From contig NZ_REFH01000009.1 of assembly GCF_003688495.1 (NCBI RefSeq), positions 310,001-374,000 on the forward strand: DNA of 64,000 nucleotides. The letters run 5' to 3'. Source of the stretch: Flavobacterium weaverense. Lineage in GTDB: Bacteria; Bacteroidota; Bacteroidia; Flavobacteriales; Flavobacteriaceae. A model generated the notes under the pieces. That model was not told the DNA's origin and searched no databases. It saw nothing but the letters and a program-made list of their open reading frames with translations. Of this stretch, positions 20,523-28,733 are shown in pieces (position 1 is the stretch's first letter; each line of letters begins with the position of its first letter). A program made the translations under genes and the position numbers.

Positions 20523-20951
20523 TTATTTTACTCTTTGCCAAGTTTGTGTTCTTCCAAATAAAGAAAGACCTATGTAACCACGCACATTTAATTTATCGTT
20601 TCCGTCTAATGCTAGAAAGCATTTGTATGTTTTCCCACTTACTGGATCAATGATTTTTCCACCGTTATACTCAGAACCATCTTTCTTAAGTCCTTTTATG
20701 ATAACAAGCCCCATTACTGGTTTATTCTTGTCAGCACCTGGACAATTAGTACAAAGATTCTTCTTCTTATCGGCATCTAAAATATCAACCACTTTTCCGT
20801 AAATTTTACCTGAATTTTCATATATCTCCACAACCGATTTTGGTTTACCTGTTTCATCATCGATAGTTTTCCATTTTCCAATAACTGAATTTCCTTGTGC
20901 ATAAAATGCCATTGAAATAAATAAGGCGAGAATTGTTAGTGTGTTTTTCAT
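20523..20951 (-). CDS. DUF2147 domain secreted protein
   Basis: A 142-residue exported protein with signal peptide MKNTLTILALFISMAFYAQG. The mature part shows the DUF2147 pattern: VIGKWKTIDDETGKPKSVVEIYE, a CTNCPG pair of cysteines, then GKIIDPVSGKTYKC and LNVRGYIGLSLFGRTQTW. The fold is predicted from the family to be a small beta-barrel. The role is unknown. It stands alone between a repeat and an 83-bp gap. Confidence 0.9.
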   Translation of the reverse strand: MKNTLTILALFISMAFYAQGNSVIGKWKTIDDETGKPKSVVEIYENSGKIYGKVVDILDADKKKNLCTNCPGADKNKPVMGLVIIKGLKKDGSEYNGGKIIDPVSGKTYKCFLALDGNDKLNVRGYIGLSLFGRTQTWQRVK

Positions 20952-21034
20952 ATTATTTGTTTTTTTTTGTTTTTGATTATGATTATGATTAAAAATATTG
21001 CTTTCAAGGACTTATATTGCTTGATTTTATTTAA

Positions 21035-21946
21035 TCAAATACTATTTTTTGCCTTTAATTTATTTACTGTTGCATTCAATTCGAAACCTAATAAAAGTAT
21101 CATGCAATTGATCCAAATATAAAACATCAAAACCAATAATGTTCCTATCGACCCATATAATTCATTGTACTGTGAAAACTTTGTTACCCATATTCCGAAA
21201 AAGTAAGAATCTAGTACGATCAAAATCGTTGTAAATACAGATCCAATTGAAATAAAAGCTCGGTTTTTATCATGTTTTGTACCAAATTTAAATAGTACTG
21301 AAGTCGTTATCAAAATCATTAAAATAACGAATGCATAACGGCCAATCACAATTAGTTGAACTTGATCACTAAAAACAGTCATTTGCAATATCACTTCAAA
21401 AACTACAATTATCGATACCGTTACTATTAACAGTAAAGATAGCAACATTGACATTGCTAACGCGACTAAATATTGATTGATAAAACCTCGTTTTATTAAA
21501 ACATGTCTCGATGTTTCAAATCCACCTAAAATTCCATTTAATCCATTTGCCATTAAAAATATAGACAACATAAAACCGGAAGAAAGTAAACCCGAATCAC
21601 TATTATTAAGAATGTCTGTTATGATTTGGTAAATAGCATCATACGTATTTGGTGGAACGCCATCTTTAACAAACATCAGGAAATCCTCTTGAAATCCTAC
21701 AATTGGTATAAATGGAATAAGATTTAAGATAAATAAAGCAAATGGAAAAAGTGCCATAAAAAAGCTAAATGCAATAGCACTTGCGTGATAAGTTAATGCA
21801 CTTTCTACGATTCCTAAACCATAAAGCTCTAGCAGATCATATAAAGATAATCCTTCTAGCCACGGAAGTTTTATCTTTTGTAAACCGTGAACTAGATTCC
21901 TTACAATAGGAATTCTCTCTAGTTTCGCTTCAATTTCTTTACTCAT
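21035..21946 (-). CDS. YihY/BrkB family inner membrane protein
   Basis: A 303-residue polytopic membrane protein with about six transmembrane helices. Family features include SALTYHASAIAFSFFMALFPF near the N-terminus and SIGTLLVLMFYIWINCMILLLGFELNA near the C-terminus. The family was once called ribonuclease BN by mistake; the present view is a membrane protein of unknown transport role. It overlaps nadC by 4 bp, so translation is likely coupled. Confidence 0.93.
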   Translation of the reverse strand: MSKEIEAKLERIPIVRNLVHGLQKIKLPWLEGLSLYDLLELYGLGIVESALTYHASAIAFSFFMALFPFALFILNLIPFIPIVGFQEDFLMFVKDGVPPNTYDAIYQIITDILNNSDSGLLSSGFMLSIFLMANGLNGILGGFETSRHVLIKRGFINQYLVALAMSMLLSLLLIVTVSIIVVFEVILQMTVFSDQVQLIVIGRYAFVILMILITTSVLFKFGTKHDKNRAFISIGSVFTTILIVLDSYFFGIWVTKFSQYNELYGSIGTLLVLMFYIWINCMILLLGFELNATVNKLKAKNSI

Positions 21947-22800
21947 ATTGCTTTTAAGCTCAAATCCATGTTGTAAACTGAATGTGTTAACGCACCAGAT
22001 GAAATATAATCAACACCACATTCCGCATAACTCCGTATTGTACTTTCATTAATATTTCCAGAAGATTCTGTTAAACATTTAGAACCTATAAGTTCAACTG
22101 CTTTCCTAGTATCTTCAAAATTAAAATTGTCAATTAAAATTCGATAAATTCCATCGCTTTTTAAAATCTCTTGTATCTCGTCTAAGTTTCTAGCTTCGAT
22201 GATGATTTTTAAATAAAGATTATTTTCTTTTAAATATGCTTTTGTTTTGGCTATAGCCAAAGTAATTCCGCCTGCAAAATCATTGTGATTATCTTTTAAC
22301 ATAATCATATCATATAAGGCAAAACGATGGTTTTCTCCACCACCTATTTTTACAGCCCATTTTTCACAAGCTCTAAAACCCGGAGTGGTTTTTCTAGTAT
22401 CTAAAACTTTAGTGTTTGTACCCTCTAAAAGCTGAACGTATTTATTTGTCTTTGTCGCAATGGCCGACATTCGCTGCATTGAATTCAACACTAATCGTTC
22501 TGCTTTCAAAATGGATTGAGAACTTCCAGAAACGTGAAAAACTATATCGCCTTTCTTAACTTGAGTTCCATCTTCGATGAAAGTCTCTATCTCCAAATTA
22601 GCGTCTACGTACTTAAATACCATTTTAGCAAAAACTACGCCAGCAATTATACCATCTTCTTTTACAAGCAGTTTCGCTTTTCCTTGTGCAGAGTCAGGAA
22701 TACAAGCTAACGAACTATAATCGCCAGGACCAACATCTTCCCTAATAGCATTTTCAATAATTAAATCTAGTTCCTTTTGGAATTGTATATCGCTAATCAT
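21943..22800 (-). CDS. nadC: Nicotinate-nucleotide pyrophosphorylase (carboxylating)
   Basis: Converts quinolinate and PRPP into nicotinate mononucleotide, CO2 and pyrophosphate in de novo NAD synthesis. Motifs include EDVGPGDYSS, the RLVLNSMQRMSAIATKT helix, DTRKTTPGFR, KIGGGENHRFALYDMIMLKDNH and the C-terminal SSGNINESTI and YISSGALTHS. The 285-residue length is standard. It forms a two-gene unit with the YihY-like gene. Confidence 0.97.
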   Translation of the reverse strand: MISDIQFQKELDLIIENAIREDVGPGDYSSLACIPDSAQGKAKLLVKEDGIIAGVVFAKMVFKYVDANLEIETFIEDGTQVKKGDIVFHVSGSSQSILKAERLVLNSMQRMSAIATKTNKYVQLLEGTNTKVLDTRKTTPGFRACEKWAVKIGGGENHRFALYDMIMLKDNHNDFAGGITLAIAKTKAYLKENNLYLKIIIEARNLDEIQEILKSDGIYRILIDNFNFEDTRKAVELIGSKCLTESSGNINESTIRSYAECGVDYISSGALTHSVYNMDLSLKAI

Positions 22801-22982
22801 TTTATAAAAAATTTATGGAATGCTAAAGTAATGTATATTTTATGGATTTGAAAATTTGTTATTATGTAATTCACGATTCCGAATCTAAAAAATTTACGCC
22901 GTTACAAAAATAAAATAATGATCAAAACGCATAATCGAACATTTAACAACGGATAGAAGATCGGAAATGAATATCATTAGTT

Positions 22983-23012
22983 TTGGCTTTGCTATTTAAA
23001 ATCATATATTTG
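22983..23012 (+). promoter_or_regulatory. Promoter of the twin-motif lipoprotein gene
   Basis: TTG at 22983-22985, 19 bases, then TATATTTG at 23005-23012. It lies 26 bp before the ATG at 23038. The remaining ~180 bp of this divergent gap shows no gene. Confidence 0.72.
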
Positions 23013-23037
23013 AAAATACTAAAATAAATACACTTTT

Positions 23038-23469
23038 ATGAAATATTATATAAGCCTCCTCTTCGCATCGTCATTATTAATTACTTCTTGTAAAAACGAT
23101 ACTGAGGAAAAAAATAGCAACGTTCGTGGCACTGTGGTTCCCTTTACAGAAGTCGGTAACCAAATGAAAGCGCAGTCACAATCAGCAACAACAGATCAAA
23201 ATTCACAAAATATGAATCCATCAGCTGTTGCTGCAGGAATGAATCCTGCCCACGGACAACCCGGTCATCGTTGCGAAATTCCTGTTGGTGCACCTTTAAA
23301 CGGAGCTGCGCCGTCAAATACGCCACAAAAAGTAACAGCGCCAACTCCAACAGTGACAACCACTACAACTCCAGCTGAAACAGTTGTTACAGCCGAAGGA
23401 ATGAATCCACCTCATGGTCAAGCTAATCATAGATGTGATATTGCTGTAGGTGCGCCATTAACACCCTAA
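23038..23469 (+). CDS. Lipoprotein with two MNPxHGQxxHRC motifs
   Basis: A 143-residue protein with a lipoprotein signal, MKYYISLLFASSLLITSC (Cys18). Two copies of a roughly 20-residue motif with the pattern G-M-N-P-x-H-G-Q-x-x-H-R-C-[DE]-I-x-V-G-A-P-L are separated by a linker rich in Thr, Pro and Ala. One copy is central and the other is at the C-terminus. I recall the motif in uncharacterised proteins of Bacteroidota. The His, His and Cys residues could bind a metal, but that is inference. It has its own promoter. Confidence 0.85.
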   Translation: MKYYISLLFASSLLITSCKNDTEEKNSNVRGTVVPFTEVGNQMKAQSQSATTDQNSQNMNPSAVAAGMNPAHGQPGHRCEIPVGAPLNGAAPSNTPQKVTAPTPTVTTTTTPAETVVTAEGMNPPHGQANHRCDIAVGAPLTP

Positions 23470-23503
23470 TCATTTTCTAAATTCAGCATAAAAAAATATA
23501 ATT

Positions 23504-23995
23504 ATGAATGCAATAGAAATTTTTGATTCTAGTTCGAATGCTAATTCTAGTGCTTGGATCGTTGTGAACGACGGGGTAATGGGAGGAAAATCGCAGAGCA
23601 CCTTCCATTTAGGTGCTGAAGGAAATGCAATATTTGAAGGCGCAGTTTCGCTGGAGAATAATGGTGGATTTTGCTCGGTAAAGTTGGACGCAAAAGCTTT
23701 AGATTTATCAAATAGCAATGTGTTTACGATTCGAATGAAAGGTGATGGAAAAGAATATCAATTTAGAGTAAAATCTAAAAAAGAAGATTCGCACTCCTAT
23801 ATTTATCATTTTCAAACATCTGGAAACTGGGAAAATATTGAAATTCCAATTATAGAATTATATCCATCTTTTAGAGGAAAAAAATTAGATTTACCCAATT
23901 ATGATGGCTCCAATTTAGAAGAAGTCGCATTTTTAATAGGAAATAAGCAAGAAGAAAAATTTCAGTTGTTAATTTCAAAAATTGAAGCCACTTAA
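23504..23995 (+). CDS. CIA30-family protein
   Basis: A 163-residue cytoplasmic protein resembling the CIA30 (NADH:ubiquinone oxidoreductase assembly factor-like) fold, a carbohydrate-binding-like beta-sandwich. The start of the domain, WIVVNDGVMGGKSQS, is diagnostic, as is FTIRMKGDGKEYQFRVKS. Bacterial members have no settled function. It lies 34 bp after the lipoprotein gene and 27 bp before the ABC ATPase on the same strand. Confidence 0.9.
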   Translation: MNAIEIFDSSSNANSSAWIVVNDGVMGGKSQSTFHLGAEGNAIFEGAVSLENNGGFCSVKLDAKALDLSNSNVFTIRMKGDGKEYQFRVKSKKEDSHSYIYHFQTSGNWENIEIPIIELYPSFRGKKLDLPNYDGSNLEEVAFLIGNKQEEKFQLLISKIEAT

Positions 23996-24022
23996 CAATT
24001 TTGATCTTCTTAAAATTTTAAA

Positions 24023-25261
24023 ATGCAAAATAGTACTCACTGGGCCATACTTCTAAGTAATCATGTCGCTAAAAAGAAATTTATTGATAAAATCTTGAAT
24101 CATGAAGCTCCTATTGAACTAAATTTTTTCAACAATCGAAAAGGAATTTTGTTTTCTGACTTAGCAATTGAAGATTTTATAGAGAAAGAATACCAATACG
24201 ATTCAATTGAAGCAGATCCAGCAACTAAAAGACAATTGCGTACTTTTTCCTCTGGTGAACGTAAAAAAGAGTTTTTAAAATATTGTATTATTCAGAATAC
24301 TGATTATATAATTCTAGATAATGCTTTAGATCATTTAGACTACAATTCAAGAATAGAACTGCATATTGAATTGGAACAGCTTTCTAAAAAAGTTAGTCTA
24401 ATTCAAATTATAAATCGAAGTGTAGATATATTTCCTTTTATTATTAACAGGAGACAAATTCTAGACAACTCTTTTAAATTAATTCATTTTACAGACTTAC
24501 CCGCAGCAGACCATTTTTTACTAAAGTCAATTCCACAGCCACTTGAAAAGATTAATCTTGCTGAATCAAATTTAGTTGAGATGATAAATTTGAATGTAAG
24601 CTATGACGAAAAACCAATTTTAAAAAATATTAATTGGACGATCAAAAATGGAGAATTTTGGCAACTTATAGGTCCGAATGGCTCTGGTAAAAGCACAATC
24701 CTTTCGCTGATTACAGGTGATAATTCAAAAGGGTACGGACAAGAATTGTATCTATTTGGTAGAAAAAAAGGAACGGGCGAAACTATTTGGGACATCAAGA
24801 AAAATATTGGTCAGTTTTCAACGGCAATGATAGACTTATTTCAAAAGAGCCATACAGTAGAACAAATGATTCTTTCTGGTTTTTTTAACTCAGTCGGGCT
24901 TTATCTTCAACCTAGTACATTACAGACAAAGGTTATGAATGAGTGGTTAGAATTTCTCAGCATGAGTCACTTGAAAAAAACGGCATTCATTCATCTTTCT
25001 GCAGGTCAACAGCGGGTTATCATGATTGTGCGAGCCGTTTTAAAACACCCACCTTTATTAATTTTAGACGAACCTACTGAAGGTTTAGATGATGAAAATG
25101 TCTCATTAGTTACGCAGCTTATTTCCGCGCTAGCTAAAGAAACTTCTATCGCTATAATTTTTGTTTCTCATCGAAAAGAAGACTTATTGTCACCAAATTT
25201 AATTTTCGAATTAACTCCAAAACCGACCGGTTCAGAAGGGAGAATTAAATTCCAAAACTAG
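24023..25261 (+). CDS. Two-domain ABC ATPase with a degenerate first domain
   Basis: A soluble 412-residue protein with two ATPase domains and no membrane helix, ModF-like in layout. The second domain is complete: Walker A GPNGSGKST (about residue 217), signature LSAGQQRV, Walker B LLILDEPTEGLD and a switch His in VSHRKED. The first domain keeps a signature (FSSGERKKEF) and a Walker B-like strand YIILDNALDHLD. It has no Walker A, and the catalytic Glu is Asn. No permease is nearby, so a transport role is not supported; a regulatory or translation-related role is possible. Confidence 0.88.
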   Translation: MQNSTHWAILLSNHVAKKKFIDKILNHEAPIELNFFNNRKGILFSDLAIEDFIEKEYQYDSIEADPATKRQLRTFSSGERKKEFLKYCIIQNTDYIILDNALDHLDYNSRIELHIELEQLSKKVSLIQIINRSVDIFPFIINRRQILDNSFKLIHFTDLPAADHFLLKSIPQPLEKINLAESNLVEMINLNVSYDEKPILKNINWTIKNGEFWQLIGPNGSGKSTILSLITGDNSKGYGQELYLFGRKKGTGETIWDIKKNIGQFSTAMIDLFQKSHTVEQMILSGFFNSVGLYLQPSTLQTKVMNEWLEFLSMSHLKKTAFIHLSAGQQRVIMIVRAVLKHPPLLILDEPTEGLDDENVSLVTQLISALAKETSIAIIFVSHRKEDLLSPNLIFELTPKPTGSEGRIKFQN

Positions 25262-25266
25262 TTTAC

Positions 25267-25274
25267 TATCTTTG
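25267..25274 (+). promoter_or_regulatory. Promoter element of rlmH
   Basis: TATCTTTG, 24 bases before the chosen ATG, matches TAnnTTTG. A TTA 19 bases upstream is a poor -33 element. It supports the ATG at 25298 rather than the TTG at 25283. Confidence 0.6.
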
Positions 25275-25297
25275 CATTCTTATTGAAAAACGAACTG

Positions 25298-25771
25298 ATG
25301 AATATCAAATTAATTGCTATTGGTAAAACGGATAATAAAGCCCTTCAAACTTTAATAGACGATTATACAAAACGCCTCTCTTTTTATATCAAATTTGATC
25401 TGGATATAATTCCAGACATCAAAAACGTAAAAAACTTATCAGAAAGTCAACAAAAAGAAAAAGAGGGCGAACTGATATTAGAAAAGATCAGTCCCACGGA
25501 TCAACTAATTTTATTGGATGAAAACGGAAAAACATTTTCTAGCGTAGCTTTTTCAGAGGAACTTCAAAAAAAAATGAACTCAGGCGTTAAAACTCTAGTT
25601 TTTGTAATCGGTGGACCTTATGGTTTTTCAGATACTGTTTATGCAAAAGCGCAAGGGAAAATTTCACTTTCTTTAATGACTTTTTCACATCAAATGGTGC
25701 GTTTATTTTTTATCGAACAATTATATAGAGGCTTTACCATTTTGAAGAATGAACCGTATCATCATCAATAA
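25298..25771 (+). CDS. rlmH: 23S rRNA (pseudouridine-1915-N3)-methyltransferase
   Basis: A SPOUT-class methyltransferase that modifies pseudouridine 1915 in helix 69 of 23S rRNA on the assembled ribosome. The 157-residue length and the knot motifs FVIGGPYGFSD and SLMTFSHQMVRLFFIEQLYRGFTI are diagnostic. The C-terminus HH is typical. The ATG at 25298 is used, as a TTG 15 bp upstream overlaps the likely transcription start. Confidence 0.97.
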   Translation: MNIKLIAIGKTDNKALQTLIDDYTKRLSFYIKFDLDIIPDIKNVKNLSESQQKEKEGELILEKISPTDQLILLDENGKTFSSVAFSEELQKKMNSGVKTLVFVIGGPYGFSDTVYAKAQGKISLSLMTFSHQMVRLFFIEQLYRGFTILKNEPYHHQ

Positions 25772-25906
25772 AACGCTTTATATTCGAATTACTAAATGAA
25801 GCAAACACAGTAAGTCGGTACAATTTATATTTCTTTAATTATAGTTTGTAATATAAATCCTATACATAAAGTTAAACAATAAATAATTTCGTGTTAAATA
25901 GAAATA

Positions 25907-25914
25907 TAAGTTTG
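25907..25914 (+). promoter_or_regulatory. Promoter element of the CHRD lipoprotein
   Basis: TAAGTTTG matches TAnnTTTG, 47 bases before the ATG. The -33 region is not clear. Confidence 0.5.
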
Positions 25915-25960
25915 AAAAACACTTCTAAATTTACTTCAACTTAATTTTAAACACTTAATA

Positions 25961-26422
25961 ATGAAAAACTTAATTCGATTTTTTGCAATTTCAATTTGTG
26001 TGCTAACTTTCATATCTTGTGACAACGACAATGATTCAAATGATGGCCCAAATGTTACAACTTTTACTGCTAATCTAAGTGGTGAAAATGAAGTTCCTGC
26101 CAATAGCTCAGCAGCTAAAGGAACTGCGACTCTTACTTTTAATAACACTACAAAAGCGTTTACTATCAACGTTACTCATAACCTAACGACAGCTGTAGCT
26201 GGGCATATTCATATGGGTGCTGCTGGTACTAACGGAGCAGTTATCTTCCCTTTTACAAGCGCTGCTTCACCTATTACGTTTACAAGTGTTGCGTTAACGA
26301 CTGCACAAGAAGCAGATCTAAAAGCAAACTTAAACTATGTTAATTTACATAGTACTGCTTTTGCTGGCGGAGAAATTAGAGGTCAACTTATAAAAGGTGC
26401 TACAACTGGAGGAGGAAAGTAA
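25961..26422 (+). CDS. CHRD domain lipoprotein
   Basis: A 153-residue envelope lipoprotein with signal MKNLIRFFAISICVLTFISC (Cys20). One CHRD domain fills the rest: FTANLSGENEVPANSSAAKGTATLTF, GHIHMGAAGTNGAVIF, and a C-terminal YVNLHSTAFAGGEIRGQL. CHRD domains are predicted beta-rich modules named after chordin. No enzymatic role is known. It is transcribed alone, with a promoter and strong terminator. Confidence 0.93.
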   Translation: MKNLIRFFAISICVLTFISCDNDNDSNDGPNVTTFTANLSGENEVPANSSAAKGTATLTFNNTTKAFTINVTHNLTTAVAGHIHMGAAGTNGAVIFPFTSAASPITFTSVALTTAQEADLKANLNYVNLHSTAFAGGEIRGQLIKGATTGGGK

Positions 26423-26443
26423 ATATTATTTCAGAAAATTAAA

Positions 26444-26480
26444 AAATCTTACTTTATAAATAGAGTAAGATTTTTTTTTT
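26444..26480. terminator. Convergent terminator after the CHRD gene
   Basis: AAATCTTACT pairs with AGTAAGATTT around a ten-base loop, followed by ten T residues on the plus strand and flanked by A residues that serve the minus strand. Confidence 0.9.
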
Positions 26481-26542
26481 GGCAATTAGAAGCTTAAAAT
26501 TGAGTTCATTTAAGTATCTACATTTTGATGGAGAAACTACTT

Positions 26543-27178
26543 TTAAAAAATGAACTCCTGATTCTCATCAAAACTCAACTCTTTTTTATTTAGTTTAATA
26601 TTTTTTATAAAAACCTTACTATATATGTAAGACCCATAACTTATGTTTTTATCAAAGCATAAGATGAAAGTTTTTTCATTTTCAATTTTTATATTATTCA
26701 GATATTCTTCTAATTTCAATTTTGAAACTACGGAGTCATTTACTTCTAACCTATCTTTATAAAAGCAAATTTTTAAATTTCCCTTAGTCGGTTCCTCCAT
26801 TTTATAATAAACGTTTGTAAAAGGTATGAAAGCTAAATTTTTCCCGATTGTATCAGCATATGAATAATAATTTTCTGCTTTTTCATTCTTGTGGGCTTTT
26901 TCTTCACGCTTTTTCTGCTGAAGCTTAATCACGTGAGGAATTACTAAACGCAACGGTAAACGCCTATCAATATTAAGAATCCAATTAGTAGAAATAATAC
27001 TGTTCTTACGATTTAATTCAGCTGTAGTATCTTTTCCGTTTGCGCGAAAAAAGATATAAATTGGAGATAAATCGTCAATGTTTTTCACAATTGTAGTAGC
27101 CGCTTTTGGCAACAATACATCTTCTTTATTTCCACAAGAAAAGAGCATGATAAAAGCAATAAGAGTAAAATACTTCAT
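26543..27178 (-). CDS. Lipoprotein of unknown function, downstream of folP
   Basis: A 211-residue protein with a short lipoprotein signal, MKYFTLIAFIMLFSC (Cys15). The mature part is basic and mixed alpha/beta with a Lys/Glu-rich stretch near residues 108-125. I do not recognise a family or motif. It follows folP by 2 bp, so it is co-transcribed with folate synthesis, which may only reflect gene packing. Confidence 0.75.
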   Translation of the reverse strand: MKYFTLIAFIMLFSCGNKEDVLLPKAATTIVKNIDDLSPIYIFFRANGKDTTAELNRKNSIISTNWILNIDRRLPLRLVIPHVIKLQQKKREEKAHKNEKAENYYSYADTIGKNLAFIPFTNVYYKMEEPTKGNLKICFYKDRLEVNDSVVSKLKLEEYLNNIKIENEKTFILCFDKNISYGSYIYSKVFIKNIKLNKKELSFDENQEFIF

Positions 27179-27180
27179 TT

Positions 27181-28005
27181 TTAATTATTTATTTTATTGA
27201 ATAAGGTAACACATTCCACTGCTTCTTTTACATCATGGACTCGGATAATTTTAGCGCCTTTAGTCAATGCCAACGTATTTAGCACTGTAGTACCATTTAA
27301 AGAATCCTTTATTTTAATATCAAGCGATTTATAAATCATTGATTTTCTTGAAACACCTGTAAGTAGTGGTAAATCTAAAATTTTAAATAAATCTAGTTTT
27401 TGAAAAACCTCATAGTTTTGTTCTAAAGTTTTGGCAAAACCAAAACCTGGATCTATAATTAAATCATTAATTCCGAATTTTCTAGCAGCAGCAACTTTTT
27501 CAGAAAAGTAAAACAACATTTCTTTTACGATATCATTATAGTTTGTCATCGTTTGCATCGTTTGTGGAGTCCCGCGCATATGCATCATTATGTACGGCAC
27601 ATTGAATTTACCTACCGTTTCCAACATTTTTTCATCAAGCATTCCCGCCGAAATATCATTGATAATCGCCGCGCCACTTTTAAGGGCAATCGCTGCAACT
27701 TCACTTCTAAAAGTGTCAATTGATAAAAAGCTGTCAGGAAAGTGCTTAAGGATTAATTCTACAACAGGAACTATTCTCGAAATTTCTTCTGTTTCTGATA
27801 CAAAATCAGCATTCGGCTTACTAGAATAAGCACCAACATCGATAAAGCTAGCACCATCAAGTAGCATTTTTTCTACTTGGTATAGAATTTCGGATTTGCT
27901 TTTATACTTTCCGCCATCGTAAAAAGAGTTGGGCGTTACATTTAAAATTCCCATTACTTTAGGAATCGATAAATCAACCAATATGCCTTTGCAGTTAATA
28001 GTCAT
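27181..28005 (-). CDS. folP: Dihydropteroate synthase
   Basis: Joins p-aminobenzoate to dihydropterin pyrophosphate in folate synthesis and is the target of sulfonamides. The TIM-barrel motifs are present: GILNVTPNSFYDGG near residue 19, LSIDTFRSEVA, AIINDISAG, LIIDPGFGFAKT and the C-terminal IIRVHDV. At 274 residues it is full length. A divergent promoter region separates it from the DUF1599 gene. Confidence 0.97.
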   Translation of the reverse strand: MTINCKGILVDLSIPKVMGILNVTPNSFYDGGKYKSKSEILYQVEKMLLDGASFIDVGAYSSKPNADFVSETEEISRIVPVVELILKHFPDSFLSIDTFRSEVAAIALKSGAAIINDISAGMLDEKMLETVGKFNVPYIMMHMRGTPQTMQTMTNYNDIVKEMLFYFSEKVAAARKFGINDLIIDPGFGFAKTLEQNYEVFQKLDLFKILDLPLLTGVSRKSMIYKSLDIKIKDSLNGTTVLNTLALTKGAKIIRVHDVKEAVECVTLFNKINN

Positions 28006-28041
28006 TCGTTTATTGTTTAATAGACATCAAAATTCTGTAGT

Positions 28042-28064
28042 CAAAAATATTATTCCTATTTTTG
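28042..28064. promoter_or_regulatory. Divergent promoter elements for folP and the DUF1599 gene
   Basis: TATTTTTG occurs on the plus strand at 28057-28064 and on the minus strand at 28049-28042, pointing away from each other only 7 bp apart. On the plus strand CTG lies 19 bases upstream. The closeness suggests that the two promoters compete. Confidence 0.45.
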
Positions 28065-28094
28065 AAAAAATTTGAATACAAATATACATCAATA

Positions 28095-28640
28095 ATGAAG
28101 AATACTTCAAAGGAATATGACACCGTAATTACTACTTGTCGTACACTGTTTATTAATAAAATGAAAGATTATGGATGCGCCTGGCGTATTTTAAGACTTC
28201 CCTCATTGACTGATCAAATCTATATCAAAGCACAGCGAATTAGAAGTTTACAAGAAAATGAAATTCGCAAAGTGGATGAAGATGAAACAGGTGAATTTAT
28301 TGGGATTATCAATTATTCGATCATGGCATTAATTCAATTAGAAATAGGTGTAGCTGAGCAGCCAGATTTAAGCGTTGAAAAAGCGACTCAATTATATGAT
28401 GAAAAAGTAGCATTGACAAAAGAATTAATGCAAAATAAAAATCACGATTACGGGGAAGCTTGGCGCGAAATGCGAGTAAGTTCACTAACAGATTTGATTT
28501 TGCAAAAACTACTTCGTGTCAAACAAATTGAAGATAATAAAGGAAAGACTTTAGTGTCTGAAGGAATCGACGCTAATTACCAAGATATGATTAACTACTC
28601 AATTTTCGCTTTGATTTTAATGGGTTTTGGTAATAAATAA
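28095..28640 (+). CDS. DUF1599 domain protein (duplicated domain)
   Basis: A 181-residue cytoplasmic protein. It contains two similar halves: the pattern INKMKDYGCAWRILRLPSLTDQI in the first half is echoed by QNKNHDYGEAWREMRVSSLTDLI in the second. Each is followed by a helix and an INYS[IF]-A-L segment. DUF1599 proteins are of unknown function; the all-helical layout with paired acidic residues resembles nucleotide-pyrophosphatase-like helical families, which is only a suggestion. The ATG at 28095 is used because the upstream TTG would start on the promoter. Confidence 0.88.
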   Translation: MKNTSKEYDTVITTCRTLFINKMKDYGCAWRILRLPSLTDQIYIKAQRIRSLQENEIRKVDEDETGEFIGIINYSIMALIQLEIGVAEQPDLSVEKATQLYDEKVALTKELMQNKNHDYGEAWREMRVSSLTDLILQKLLRVKQIEDNKGKTLVSEGIDANYQDMINYSIFALILMGFGNK

Positions 28641-28687
28641 GTTTTTACTTTAGTAAAATCCTAGAAAAGGTAAATCAACTACTAAAA

Positions 28688-28711
28688 TTTGTGCCTCTGT
28701 GAATTCGTGGC
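28688..28711. repeat. Short degenerate 8-base repeat
   Basis: Three units TTTGTGCC, TCTGTGAA, TTCGTGGC lie in line just before the MauE-like gene. It resembles a dispersed repeat I recall from related genomes. Confidence 0.4.
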
Positions 28712-28733
28712 AATGAAAAATAAAAAAATAAAA

